The notes beneath the pieces are model-generated. The model saw nothing but the letters and a program-made list of their open reading frames with translations, was not told the origin of the DNA and ran no database searches. DNA of 64,000 nucleotides from Owenia fusiformis (lineage: Eukaryota; Annelida; Polychaeta; Sabellida; Oweniidae): positions 19,140,822 to 19,204,821 of the forward strand of contig CAIIXF020000008.1 of the NCBI GenBank assembly GCA_903813345.2. The letters are read 5' to 3'. Below, piece after piece: positions 33,990 to 46,334 of this stretch. The translations under genes were made by a program, and so were the position numbers. Position 1 is the stretch's first letter, and each line of letters starts with the position of its first letter.

Positions 33990-35028
33990 CTGAAAGATGA
34001 TTAGTTTCGGAAGTAAGTTTGAAGAAACTAAGGTTTTAAGAATGGTAATGCAATTTAAAATACTGTATATTTATATAGATTGTGCCTTTTTGGTCCACGA
34101 GAAGATCGTGGCTAGAATTAACCAATGGAAATACACTCGCGTGCTGGGAATTGTCGTCAATAAGTTCCCTGAAAGCCTAATCAATTTCCCCAAATTTTGA
34201 TTGGTCCAGAGGTAATCTAATTTCATCAGAAATTGATTGTAGAAAACATAAGAGAAGGGGTCATTAGCGATGTGTGGCTGGCTTACAGATGTGAGATGAT
34301 ACATCGCCAATATGTTGAACTCGACTACCTACTTGAAATCATGACCATAATGTAGGCCTTGTATATTGCATAAACACGACAGCAAAGTGGTTAAATAGGC
34401 AACTGGAAATAGCAAAGCAGTTTTCGGGATATTTTTAATTTTATTTCAGCTATTCATATGAGATAGATTCATTGTATCATTCATTCCAAATGTTTTTAAA
34501 CTTACAATTTTAATTTCGTTTGAATTAAGATGAGTGAGAGGGATAATTCGGAATTGGTACAACGTGTCAAATAACATTGCAAAGACACGTGTAGTTTCAG
34601 TTTCTAAATCGTCTAAAACTTTTAAGTTAGATAGCCACACATATGAGAAATATGAAATTGTTTTTCTCTCGTTGCTTGGCAATAATTTAGAAAAATCTTA
34701 ATTTCAATAAATTTGGACATTTTTGCATCATTAACAACTATATTTGATAACATATCTCAATTCTTTTTTGAGAAAAATTAGGATTATATAATTAGGGAAA
34801 CATCAGCATGCTCTTTTTGGAAAGACAGCTAACATTTCACTACCCTTTGCATTCGTTTGACTTCACTTCTTAAAAGAGAGCTCCGTCTGTAGTTTAACTA
34901 GACTCTACACGCAGGGTAACATTTCACACTTTATTCTTTCCTGTCACTTTACTACATCTTAATTAGAATTATGCAATCTAATGCAGCGTCCCATGAACCC
35001 AGCATCCTTCCCAGCATCCCAAACAAGC

Positions 35029-35091
35029 AATCAATTAACAACAAATAATTGGGCTTTGCGCTTGTTGGATAATCAATTAGATAATCAATTA
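35029..35091. promoter_or_regulatory. Homeodomain palindrome cluster upstream of PROP1
   Basis: TAATCAATTA occurs twice (35,070-35,079 and 35,082-35,091), with a third AATCAATTAA at about 35,029 and ataattg between. TAAT-NN-ATTA is the paired-class P2 dimer site. The cluster lies about 1.05 kb upstream of the PROP1 start codon. A regulatory role is inferred. Confidence 0.35.
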
Positions 35092-36317
35092 AAGAACTTG
35101 TAACTTCTTAAGCTGTTCACGTTTTTATAAAGGTAATTAAAACATAATTATCTTATCGGTTATTTAAACCGTTATAAAAGTCCATTAAGATAAATTTTCA
35201 TGTTTTTTTCAAAATGTCGATGTTTGTTTACCAAAAGACAGAATGCGTTTATATAAATATCATATTAAAAAGTAATAGTTTTTATCATGAGAAGTAACTG
35301 ACAATAATATGTAGACATGTTAATATCAAGGTAGTAGTTTATATGTTTTTATGCATATAAAAATAGACTTATGAAACAATGTTATAAGTAAATAAAAGTA
35401 GACTTATGCAATAAAGTAATTTTGACCTTGATCTTTGAACATGACAATGCAATGACGTTAAAAATTTTGAGCTCAAAAATTGCCAGCGTTGCGTCTCGGT
35501 CCGACATTCTCCGAAATCGCAGATCCAATTTCTGGTTAATGAAGGCATTGTTTTTTTGTTCTACTTGATTATGGGGCCCATTACATTAAACCTGTTTTAC
35601 TCCTAGTACGAAGGAGAAATTAACTACCAGGTCAGAATAAAGTCAGACAATGGATAATCTCAATGACCTTGTGTAAGTTCTATGATGGGGCATGGGGCTT
35701 CTCGCGACACCTCATGATTCACCTAAATAGAGGGCGCCTGAGGCACGCCCTAGATAGAAGGTGACCCTCAATGTCGAGCCAGCCCCAAATATAAGCACCA
35801 ACACTGGCGCTCTTTTTGTCTCTGATAATTCTAAAACCCCAGGGCCATTAACAAAATACGAGCAACTAAAAATGTAAAGTGACGCGCCGTTTTTAGGAAC
35901 AAACAGTACAAATATAATCTTAAAATGATTAAAATCTCAATAGATCTAGCTAAGTGTGTCACGGCCCTAGGCACTTACTACACTTATCTGTTATACTTAG
36001 CGTCGACGTTTTCTGACAGAACTGACACTGTCGTGCCAAAGAGACAGCTCGAAGGAACTTCTTGGAGCCCGAGATTAGCACAACAAAAGGAAGGAGAAAT
36101 TGAATTTGGATCAATTTTATGAATGTCTCAATGTAATGTGGAATTCAATTATTGCTTTATGACTTGGAGATCTTTTCTTATCAGTGTGATGACTTGTCGA
36201 TGCGTATACACTTTGGAATTCACCATTGCGTATAGTTGTTACATTCTCCCCTCTTTGAAAATATGACTGTCCACGATTTGAGAATTTTGCTATATCTAGT
36301 AGCTATCATTTGTATTA

Positions 36318-37125
36318 CCCTACTATCACACCAAACTAGTTCTCACTACGTTCTCGAAAACGGGCTTCAACTGTGTACGAACGGACTGGACCTACTAAGA
36401 ACCGTTTGGGATCTATTTACAAACCTCATCGAACGTACTCGAACGGGTAGGTCCTCTAGAACTTAGAACATGCTCAAATGTTCTCGTCGTCGATACGTTC
36501 TACAATTAGAACGAGTGACAACGTACTAACGACGAGCTGGACGTACTACGAACGGAACCGTCGTACTTCAATCCTACTAGGGACGTTTTAACAACGAGTT
36601 GAACTGTCTGAGGACGTGTTGAGAACGAGGTAGAACTAATTGCAAACGGGTTTAAACTGATTAAGAACGTATTTAACACTGCTTATGAACGAGTTAGCAA
36701 AAATAAAGCTATCACACCAAATAATGTTGCCACTGCGTTCTTCAAAACTGGTTTTAAACTGTGTGCGAACGAAATGAACGTAGCTGCAACTTTCTAAGGT
36801 CTATTTACGAACTTTATGAACGTTCTCAGACGGGAATGTGATTTTAGAATTTTGAATCGATTCAAAATTCGATGGCGACCATACCGTTCTGTAATCAGGT
36901 CATGCTGACCTTCTAGACTAAGGGACGCGTTCTACGACGTTGCACACCGACGTGGTGCGACCTGAACGAACTGCGAACGAGATGGACGTATTGAAGACTG
37001 TTTAAGAACGAAGAAGCTAATTATTTCAGACATATTTCCCGACCACAGCCAGATTGAGCCCGTTTTACTACGTTTTCGTAGAACTGGCAAGAACAGGTAA
37101 GAACTAGTTTGGTGTGATAGGGGGG
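36318..37125. mobile_element. TTA-flanked inverted-repeat element (Harbinger-type MITE)
   Basis: Both ends carry ctatcacaccaaactagttct (inverted at the right) followed by a shared gttctc/cgttttc region. TTA lies directly outside both ends (36,315-36,317 and 37,126-37,128), as for PIF/Harbinger targets. The element is composite: a second copy of the left end begins at about 36,708 (ctatcacaccaaataatg). The interior is unusually rich in AACG/GAACG motifs. No coding sequence. Confidence 0.75.
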
Positions 37126-39584
37126 TTAGGGACAAATAATATTCTGTGTTTATACCTTTTGCTCCAATAGGTTTGGATAAATTATCATTAATTTTACATG
37201 AATACTTAATAATCCAGATTTCTTTGGTTAAACGTTTTTAACTGGTAGCCGCATAACTATTATCAAAACTCACAAGAAACTGAGTAGGCTCGGAAAATGT
37301 GGCGGAAAACCTGTTCATATTCATCGTGACCAATTCATTCACGCTTTTGATATATTATTTTTAATACTTGCTGGAAAGCGATCGATCTAAGACCTGTTAC
37401 TATATTTGTGATTGTATTGTGGAATCCATAATTTAGTAATTATCAACTAAGAGGTGTATCTTTTGACATGTATCAATTGCTAGCTGACAGCAAATGTAAC
37501 AAATGGTTTTAGACCACTTGTTTCAGATTACATCGGATTAACGGTTGGATAGTGGTCTGCCCGAAGTCAAAATTTCAGTTTCGCTCTTCCTTTTCAAATG
37601 CAAAATAGTGCAGAAACATATGAAAATATAGAGAAATAAAATTCAAACACATATATAACATTGGTTTTTATTGTGTAGAAGTATCTTACTGTAGACAGAC
37701 ACTCCATAAATGGTCGTGAAATGGGGTGGAATAGGCATGGGGCTCTATCCCTCGGGACAAGTTTTACAAGGGTAGATTGTTCCAATATTACAATGGAATT
37801 AGTTAAATAGCACAATGTTAGTCTAGAAGCAGATAATCTCTGACATTGATACCTGAACATGTGGTTAGTTGTGGGTGACCATGGTCCTTAACTCCGTTGG
37901 ACAGGAGAATTATCACGTTGACTTACTATTGAGTTATTCATGTAGTCTGACCATGTTGAGATTAGGTGGCACGCTTTGTTCGTCAGCATGTCGGGCGCAT
38001 ACTGGTTTAAGTACGAACACTTTTGATTGTTAATTGCTGGGTACTTCTGTTGAGTCTTTTAACCCGATTTTGATTTTAAGAACAAATCTGTGTTCATATC
38101 GTCTATTAAAGGTATTTATTAAATTTGTTTAGGGGAGAAAGTTTGACGCGAAACGGTTGGAAGAGTTTGATATTTGACGAAACCGGTGACCAGCGTATTT
38201 TATCTTCAGAATGATAAAATAATTAGCTGTTTTGTTTGTTTCATTTTGTTTCATTCATTTTTGTTTACCATTAGATTTTTTGCATGTGAAGTTTACATCA
38301 TGAAAAATTTACATTTCTTGGTTTTATATCAAATCCAATGAGGTACATTTTCGTGTACAGGATGGCCCAAGAAATTGGAAGGAGAATTTGAAAAGTATCT
38401 CAAACAAAATAAGCAAAAATAGAAACAACATTCGGCACCGAGAAAATGCCAGTGGTGGCTAGCCAAAATTAAAACAGTTAGAGAAATCTTCGTCGGGATG
38501 ATATCAATCTGGTGTTTGACTGAGCCTTTGAACACCCCAAAGCTCTCGTGGGTTCATGGCAGAACTTGGCTGATTTTTCTCTATTTCACTGTTCGTCCAA
38601 GTCCCCATTTTCTTCGGTAGCAGTTAGCACTCTCGTCCTGATAATGAGCAAGGACAAAATCGCAGAAGTATTGTTCTATTATTCTATTATTATAGCCCTG
38701 GTGTTAAATGCAGTTGTTAATTTTCAATCAAGTTCATTACTTTACTTGATAATTTAATAAGTACTAATTAATAGTAATTATCACCAATTCAAATTGGTAC
38801 ATCACAAAAATTGTTCTAATTTAGTCTCATTCGGGGATATATTTTACATGATTCCTAGGAACCAGAGGAACTATATGATTATGATAATTTTGCAAGGCCT
38901 TAGTCAACGCATTTTATTTCCTAAACCAACCAATTTTGTGAATAGGGAAGAGGGAAGGATGCCAAAGCAATTTGACTACATTAAAAAGACCAAACCCATG
39001 TTTTGAAAATGTTTAAGCGGGTTCTGCTTAGGGAACATGCAAGCCCTTTCCTTCAATAAAATCCTCTTCTTCATCCAAGAAAAATTAAATGGTAAATTCC
39101 TATTTCACAGAAGTTATTTTGTTTATTCATTTCTCTTTATTTACACGATATTGTTCAGATTCTACTAGTATTAATGCTTTAAAATGATACTAACTATATA
39201 TATCAAAATGTCTCCTCTTTTAAGAAACTCATTCAAGGAGACTACAGGACTACAAGGAGGTACAGTCTGAAATCATTATAAACACAAAATGACACTTTGT
39301 CATTAAAAAGAAATGGAGGATTGAACACAAGAATTGAACTAAAATGAAAAACTGAGAGCTCTGGAGCTGATGCATTGGTTGCTTTAGATATACAGCCAGC
39401 TATGATAATCAGTTCCGCCAGAACTGCCAACAGCGTCCATTTGCTTTCCTTTAATGTCACAAATTGAATTTTAGATTATCTCTTTTTTACCCCTGATATT
39501 GTCTAATGGTTATCTCCTGGGACCATCGCGACTCTGATAAGGAAGCCTCCAAGATCGACTAAAAAGAACTAGGATTTAAAAATA

Positions 39585-39655
39585 GACGAGGCAAATGTAA
39601 AATGATGAGGCAAATACAAAAAAATATGAGGCAAAATGAGATGAGGCAAAAATTG
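39585..39655. repeat. GAGGCAAA short repeat cluster
   Basis: Four spaced copies of 'gaggcaaa' in about 70 bp (gacgaggcaaatg, gatgaggcaaatac, tgaggcaaaatg, atgaggcaaaaat). Two more occur at 41,802-41,830. Possibly debris of a tandem repeat. Confidence 0.5.
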
Positions 39656-41139
39656 TGTTAACGGCAACAATATAATACTTTCATCATACTTTTAATTGAA
39701 AAGATCTCTGCCTTAACATTTTACTGTAAATGTAGTGGTTGCTTGGCCTGCCTGATATTTTTAACGCTTACAGCATTTTGTCGTGACAAGATGGGTTGTA
39801 TGAAACCATTGTCGGTGTTTTTTAAATATACAATTTTATTGAACAATATAAAACATAATTGGCTGCTTGATAGTTGGATATCTATCTAATCAATTTCAGA
39901 TTTTTTTCAATAAACATAAACCATGTACTTAGGCGACATCTATTTTAGCAACCGTAATACATATACGTGAATGTGACATTTTGAGAAAGCGAAATCATCC
40001 TGGTATTTTCAATCAGATGTCCACTATTATAAGGAAAGAAGCAAGAAAGAAAAGCTGTGATAATGGAACTAATACTTTCAGTTCGAAATCCGTACAGTTT
40101 ATGCATTTAAATGCTGCTTGTCACAAAAAACATTTCCAATTCCATTACATTGTTTGCAAAAGGATGGAACGTAAAGTACGAGATAACCAACATGTTCTCG
40201 TTATATTGCCCAAGATACGTTTTATACATCGTATACGTGACGACTCCATAACATGAAATAAAGTGATCATCATGGCAGGTGTAAAAGGGTATGAGGTCCT
40301 ATCAAATTATGGTCCTACTCTCCGGTATTGTTACCGAAAAAATGTTTCTATGTATAATTCTCTTCTTTCTAGAGAGGATGCAAAATAAAATCTGCATTTC
40401 TTATGTTGATCTCATTAATTTGTTTAAATTAGACTTTGTACAATGTAATTTGTAAAATCGATGACACTATGGGCTTGAACAATACGAAAATAAATTTTAT
40501 TGAGTCAAATTTGCAACTTAGAATTCTCTTCATTTGGGAATTATTTTTACGTCACATATCAAAGAATTTTATTTTCATGATGCTTCTTTTAGATAAAATT
40601 GTATAAGAACACAATGGAGTTCTAGTTAAATATTAAGTGGGTAAAGTTGGCTGCATATTGGTATTGGGATTGAGATTCAAAATGACCAGCACCTGCTGGT
40701 GAGCTTGAATGTCAATACCAATACAAATATGATCTCATATGTAGTTTTACCCCTTCTATGGAACACTGTCCTGTTAAAGTAAAGTAGAACATTTTCAGAA
40801 TCGAAATACTCTTCAAATGATAACATTACACTGTAAGAGGAATATCCTTCCATCTAGGAGCATATTGCCAGTCGGAAAACAGAAATATGTGATGAGTACC
40901 CCGAATGGTATTATAAATTATAAAGTAATACTAATAAACATTATGAGATGGACCATCAGCATTATTCGTCTTTATATGCTGATTTATATTTAATTGATTG
41001 TAAGTGAAACTTGGCAATGGGGTTTCAAAATGGTACTTGTTTTGTCAACAAGATATGCAACCTAAGATGCGATTTCTGGCGAGAATTTTCTTCTTTTATC
41101 ATGATCAACGGATAGTACTCTTGATTATCGTATTAAGAA

Positions 41140-41590
41140 AATTTTCACGAAAACAAACTTGAGGGTGTTAATGATACTCCCCAGTGTACACGGGTGTTAA
41201 AACACGAATATACCATGAGCACATGATTTGAGGATCCGCGTTGTTTGAACCTACCGCCGAGCACACTTATACATTAAGACCCGTTACACAGTCATGATAC
41301 CGCCGAGCAAGCTCATTGCATCATCGGGTCTGCTTTACCCCCGTGAGTGTAGGTGCACCACGTGAGCATTGATAGAAAATAGTGCTTTCCCCTTGCCTTG
41401 GTATACACTACCACATGTATCGACCATTCCACGTGGAAGAACATTTTCACGAAAACAAACTTGAGGGTGTTAATGATAACCCTCATTGGAGGTGCATCAC
41501 GTGAGCATTGATAGAAAGACAGTGACTCCCTTTGCCTTGGTATATACTACCACACGTGTCGACCATGCCACGTGGAACAAGACACGTGGT
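41140..41590. repeat. Tandem duplication with internal deletion, CACGTG-rich
   Basis: The block starting 'ttttcacgaaaacaaacttg' at about 41,142 repeats at 41,445. Both copies carry 'gagggtgttaatgata', 'cacgtgagcattgatagaaa', 'ccttggtata' and 'cacgtgga'. The second copy lacks about 145 bp present in the first (about 41,190-41,340). Confidence 0.82.
41359..41588. promoter_or_regulatory. Cluster of six CACGTG sites
   Basis: CACGTG occurs at 41,359, 41,430, 41,498, 41,553, 41,569 and 41,583. Four come from the tandem duplication. This is the canonical E-box of bHLH-ZIP factors. Regulatory function is only a possibility. Confidence 0.3.
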
Positions 41591-44049
41591 GAGCAAAATC
41601 GTATCTAAAATCAAGTTGAAAATGACCGCCTTGAAATGCATGCAGCATGCCCAAAATGGATATGTCCTCAGTTTTCAAACTAAAAACAATCGAATCCATA
41701 AGCATTGGTCAGTTTGTCTGGAAATACGCAGACAAGTAAAAAGTGACATGCCGCAAATATTGTGTTTTGGGGGTGTAGGTAGCCAGAATCCCAAATTAGG
41801 TGAGGCAAAAAAGTAATAGGCGAGGCAAATTTAAATAAATGACGTAGCCTATATGACTACATTTGGATTTCAGTTCTAGTTTTAGTTGAAAAATCTGAAA
41901 AATATACTATAGTAACTGTAACATTTTTGCGCAGTTGTCTCGCAAGACTACGCCTTATATACATTTATACATGGACTTCCGAGAGAAGCAAATTTAATGT
42001 TAGATATGGTAAAAACTGATTCTCAAGTTTGAGTTACCATAGTCATTTCAAGCTTTCTATTTCATAAGTACAGTAGTGATCTAATAAAAGCAACCATTTA
42101 ACCATTTGCTGATATCGGGGCGCTTCCTTATGATCAATGCTCTTAAATGTTTCTCTTTGTGTTTTTAATCCGTTTTGGTCTTATACTCCTTTTGACATTG
42201 TGCGCCTTTATATTTTACACTGGATTAAAAAAGTGTCTCCGTTTGCAGTTTCCTTTGGGCTAACATCCCTTTAATTTATAATTGATGCGATTCCTGTATC
42301 AATACGCAAAGTAAATGCTATTTTGGCCCACATAATCTCTAATATGAAGGTCATTAGTTAACAAACTCGGTGAAAATGCCCTGAAATAAGGTTGTATATT
42401 CAATATACTATACTAAGCAATCTATTTAGGTGACAATAATGTCCATTAGCTACAATAAAACTATTACATATGTCCAGAAAAGACGTCACAAGCCACTGCT
42501 ATATTGTATTGAATAAAGTTTAATCGAAGTAAGCAATTAATTAGAATTAAAATTTCTTACCTTCTGGTTAAGACAAAATCAAGATACTTTTCTCATGAAG
42601 TTTAAGTTAAGATTAAGTTTTGGTAAAAATCTTTGTAGATATGATAATATGTTGAACTGAGTAAAACTATCCTTAACCAATAGGATTATAGATTTGTAGA
42701 TGACACCTAATTATATTTCACTCATTAGATGCTTACTTAATTCAGAATCATGGTCTCAATTACTATGGTAACGAAATTCTGGTTGCCATGGTAACCGTAA
42801 TAACTCCCAGTGGGGGAAATCAGTGAAATAATGCAGTGATTTGTTAATCACTAGCAACTTCCAATATAACACTATAGGCCCTATTATATCAATTTGTGAA
42901 AATTAGTGTTTCCAAAATGGATAATTTCTCCCGGTGGAATTGAACGCGTTTCTATGGTGATTAGGACATGATTTGATTTGAAAATAAATTTGATGGAAAA
43001 TTGTCTTCATTACCCATCCTCTATTTTCTCTATGGCTACTGATGTCTATAGTACAGGCTAGGTACATTCCAGCGAGGCCTCTTTCTATGACATACCCCCG
43101 CACCCGGTATAACAAGACGTATGTGGTACCATTTTGTTCGGTATGATGTGAAGTTTTCAGAGACCAATTTTGACATTTTCAAATATGGGTCGGATTCCAG
43201 ATAATTAGCGTAATGTTACATAATTTATTGTTTTCTATGTTTTTATATTTTCAAGGTTTAAAACAGCTATGGTTAGGTATTTATCAAAGTATAACAACAG
43301 ATAATGGTGGTAATGCTTTCAGAAAAAATTGATGACAAAATTTAAAGAAATTTATAATCAATATTAATCATAATTATGTAATTATTATGTAATAATGTTA
43401 AAAAATGTGAAATTAGACGTTGCAAGACACGCTTTAATGCAATAAACTGGTTTAACTTGAACAAATACAAAAAATGAATAAAAGGATGTGATAGCACAAT
43501 TCTATTTTCACAATTTGTAAACATAATTAATATGAGGATATAATATTATGTAATATATACACAATATATACATCTATTTGACATACAGTAACCGTTTTAT
43601 CGGAGTCACTATGCAGAACTTATGGCCATCCAGATAGGATGGTCTTGCTGAATGCATTCAACAAAAGGTTATTTATACCTAGTTTATTTAATACTTTGTT
43701 ATCCCACCAAACGGAGTTTGAGGAATATAGAAAAGCCACTCTTCTGTCCGTAAGTGTGTTTAGGTGAATCACGTGATTTTGTTAAGTTTAAAATCTTAAG
43801 ATTTTACTTGGTCAATTTCTTAACCAAATTGGAATTTTGCTCGATTCTTTTCTTAATTAACATTAAAGATACATCATTATCATTATGCCATTGATTGGAA
43901 AACTATTCTGGTATCGCATTCCCAAATCCGTACTGGAGAAAGAAACGTACCATAGTAAACAAAATTTAGTAATTTACCATAATAAACATGCATGTATGTT
44001 TTCAGAAAAAATATACTAATATACTGTTGTTGAATAGAGTTAAATTCAA

Positions 44050-44370
44050 ATCATTACTAAAAGATAATTTTAATTCAGGTAAAATGATAATTTTTTGGAA
44101 CGATACTAATTCAGGATGGTTGCAGGGGTTGAGCTCTGTAGTCATTGAACAAAACATATTGCAACTATTTACACTTCAATGTGAAATGGTTGCAGTTTAC
44201 AATGGTTGCAGATTACAATGATTGTAAAAAAAACGGTTGCGCAGTCGTTGAGTTGACTTCACTTGGTTGAACCCAATGGTTGCACAATGATTGCTTATCA
44301 TTGTACAATGGTTCTTCCTTTGATCTAAGTAGTTGAAACAATCAGTATTCAATGATTGATAGAAACGGTT
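44050..44370. repeat. AATGGTTGCA-rich degenerate repeat
   Basis: Many overlapping variants of 'aatggttgca' and its complement 'attgcaacc/caatgattg' (gaaatggttgcagtttac, aatggttgcagattac, cccaatggttgcacaatg). It looks like a degenerate short-period repeat rather than a gene; it lies inside the 43-47 kb element. Confidence 0.5.
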
Positions 44371-44580
44371 TAAATTCAGACTTTCAAGGTTGAATTTTTT
44401 TATAAGGAATTACTTAAATACCGATTGACATATTTGATTCAAATTTTATAGGCTTGAGCCTTATGGGTGTAGGACATCTGCTGGAGAAGGAATTATCAAT
44501 ATGACTCCTCAATTTAAAATGGCCACCTTTTTTTGTAAAAATACATAAAATCTCAGTGGTATTGAGAAACCTGGAAATAT

Positions 44581-44682
44581 TTTAGTGGATGCTGCAATCG
44601 ATAACTTTGATCAAATCGAAGACACAATTGATGGGAAGGGATCAACACATCCTATGGCCATGGTCTTGTGTAAACAATAAGA
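44581..44682 (+). pseudogene. Transposon ORF remnant, D-N-x-D / GKGSTH segment
   Basis: An open stretch encoding DAAIDNFDQIEDTIDGKGST and HPMAMVLCKQ, then stop. The pattern 'DN.D....T.DGKG..H' recurs in uncharacterised, probably transposon-derived invertebrate proteins as I remember them. Frameshifts follow. Confidence 0.35.
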
Positions 44683-44937
44683 AAATAACAATGATAACAA
44701 GGCGTCGAACAGAAAAACAAACAAGATTTCGCTGGAAGACACAGATATATGTAACTATGAAAACCAAAGGTTGTTGAGTTAAACCAAAAGTGACACCAAC
44801 ACTGAATCCAATTTCATCAAAAGAAAATATAGAAATGATGACAACGTCCAGTTTCTACCACAGTACAATCAAATCTGACCTGATGTGGAGACTTGTGAGG
44901 CATATGAGACAATCAGAAGGCCCAAAAAGGCCATTTA

Positions 44938-45487
44938 CAGGATGGTAAAAAAACTTACGCCATCTTTGTCATTTTAAGAACTGATATTTTACACATTTAT
45001 ACATAATTCAATTTCCTACCAGCCTACTATATTTCATGACCATCAGATTGATAGTCACAATGTTACAGCACTTTAAAGAACATGCCCCAGTGGCCACTAT
45101 TGTGCTTTCAGCAAACCTGCACATGTAGTCCAAAATGTCCCTACTTGTGGGGGGATACGGCAAAGATAGAGTGTATTAGAATGACCTTAGGACAATTGCA
45201 GACCTCAAAAGTGAGATCATTCGTGTCATTCAGGCCATATCTGCTGAAGAATGCATTGGGATCATTGACAATTGTGCAGGTTTGACTACAGCGTGATAAT
45301 GCCCAAACCTGAAGCATGTTGTTTAAAGTGCTGTAAAATTGTGACTATTGGTCTGATGGTCATGAAATATAGTAGGGTTGTATAATAGAGAATAAAGTAC
45401 AAATGTGTGAAATATGAGGGAGTAATGTTTTAAAATGACAAAGATATGAGGAAAATGCAGGGTTTCCATTTTTTGACCACCCTGTAC
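44938..45487. mobile_element. Nested ~550-bp inverted-repeat element
   Basis: The left end acaggatggt and right end accaccctgt are inverted. The arms extend about 150 bp (left tcattttaagaa ... atatttcatgaccatcagat ... gttacagcactttaaa; right ttaaagtgctgtaaaa ... ctgatggtcatgaaatat ... ttttaaaatgaca). It interrupts the older 43-47 kb element. Confidence 0.75.
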
Positions 45488-45914
45488 AACGAAGCACAAA
45501 AGATTTTATTCAACCATCTCGTGTATAGAATATGACAATGAGTTGGAAATATGCACTTGACAGCAACCCTAGCCTTATTTCCAGTATAGTGAATCGAGAT
45601 GGAAAGTGAAGCATGTTTCTGGCTGATGTAAGTCTGCAGAAGATTTTTGTAAAAATCTGTAAGAAAACCAGGTCTATCAGGGAGGTGGTTAAGTCACATT
45701 GTTACACTGCCAGCAACTATGCAGAATCTGTGAGCAATCTGTATATTCAACACAACTCAAAAACCTCATGAAGAATGCCAACCAAAGCGAGTCGAAAATT
45801 ATGAAGATGATGTGCGAAAGATATGTAGTCTTGTAGGCCCAAATTATAGATGGTTTCTTACGAATGGTAAAATAAGGCAAATCTTGCTAATATCTAACAA
45901 AATGTGCAAGTCAG

Positions 45915-46334
45915 GTGTGCAAAATGCGACAAAAAATAAAAAGTGATGAATCAATCATCTTAGCTGGAAGTTTTCAAAAAAGAAGGCTAATGACCATAAC
46001 AGCAACTGGCTCTTACAGTGCAGAGTATATGGAGTACATCCCCAATGTCAAATCTGGACATAGTGCTCACAAAGCAAAGCCCAAACTTTGGAAACCAGAA
46101 GGCACCGAATGCTACTTTTTTGATGGAAGTCTGGTTCCTAAGATGATTTTGAGAGCATCTGCCCCCATTGAATTAAGGGATCTTACCAAAATCTATTGTA
46201 AAGATGGATTTCGCACTAATCAGGCTTGTAGATGCCTACTTGCAGGATTATTGTCCATGTCTATCTGTTCCTGTGAGGTGGGTAATTGCCAAAACACAAT
46301 GATGGTTGAGGAAAAACCATATCCAGATGTTTAG
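45915..46334 (+). pseudogene. Transposon ORF remnant with CXC-like cysteine motif
   Basis: A 139-codon frame. The last third has CRCLLAGLLSMSICSCEVGN followed by CQN, resembling the 'CKC.KA.L.CT..C.C..C.N' motif of tesmin/CXC-type regions found in some invertebrate transposon proteins. One expected cysteine is replaced (LLSMS). Upstream sequence (SIILAGSFQKRRLMTITATG) is not recognised. It lies inside a decayed inverted-repeat element, so it is treated as a remnant. Confidence 0.4.
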
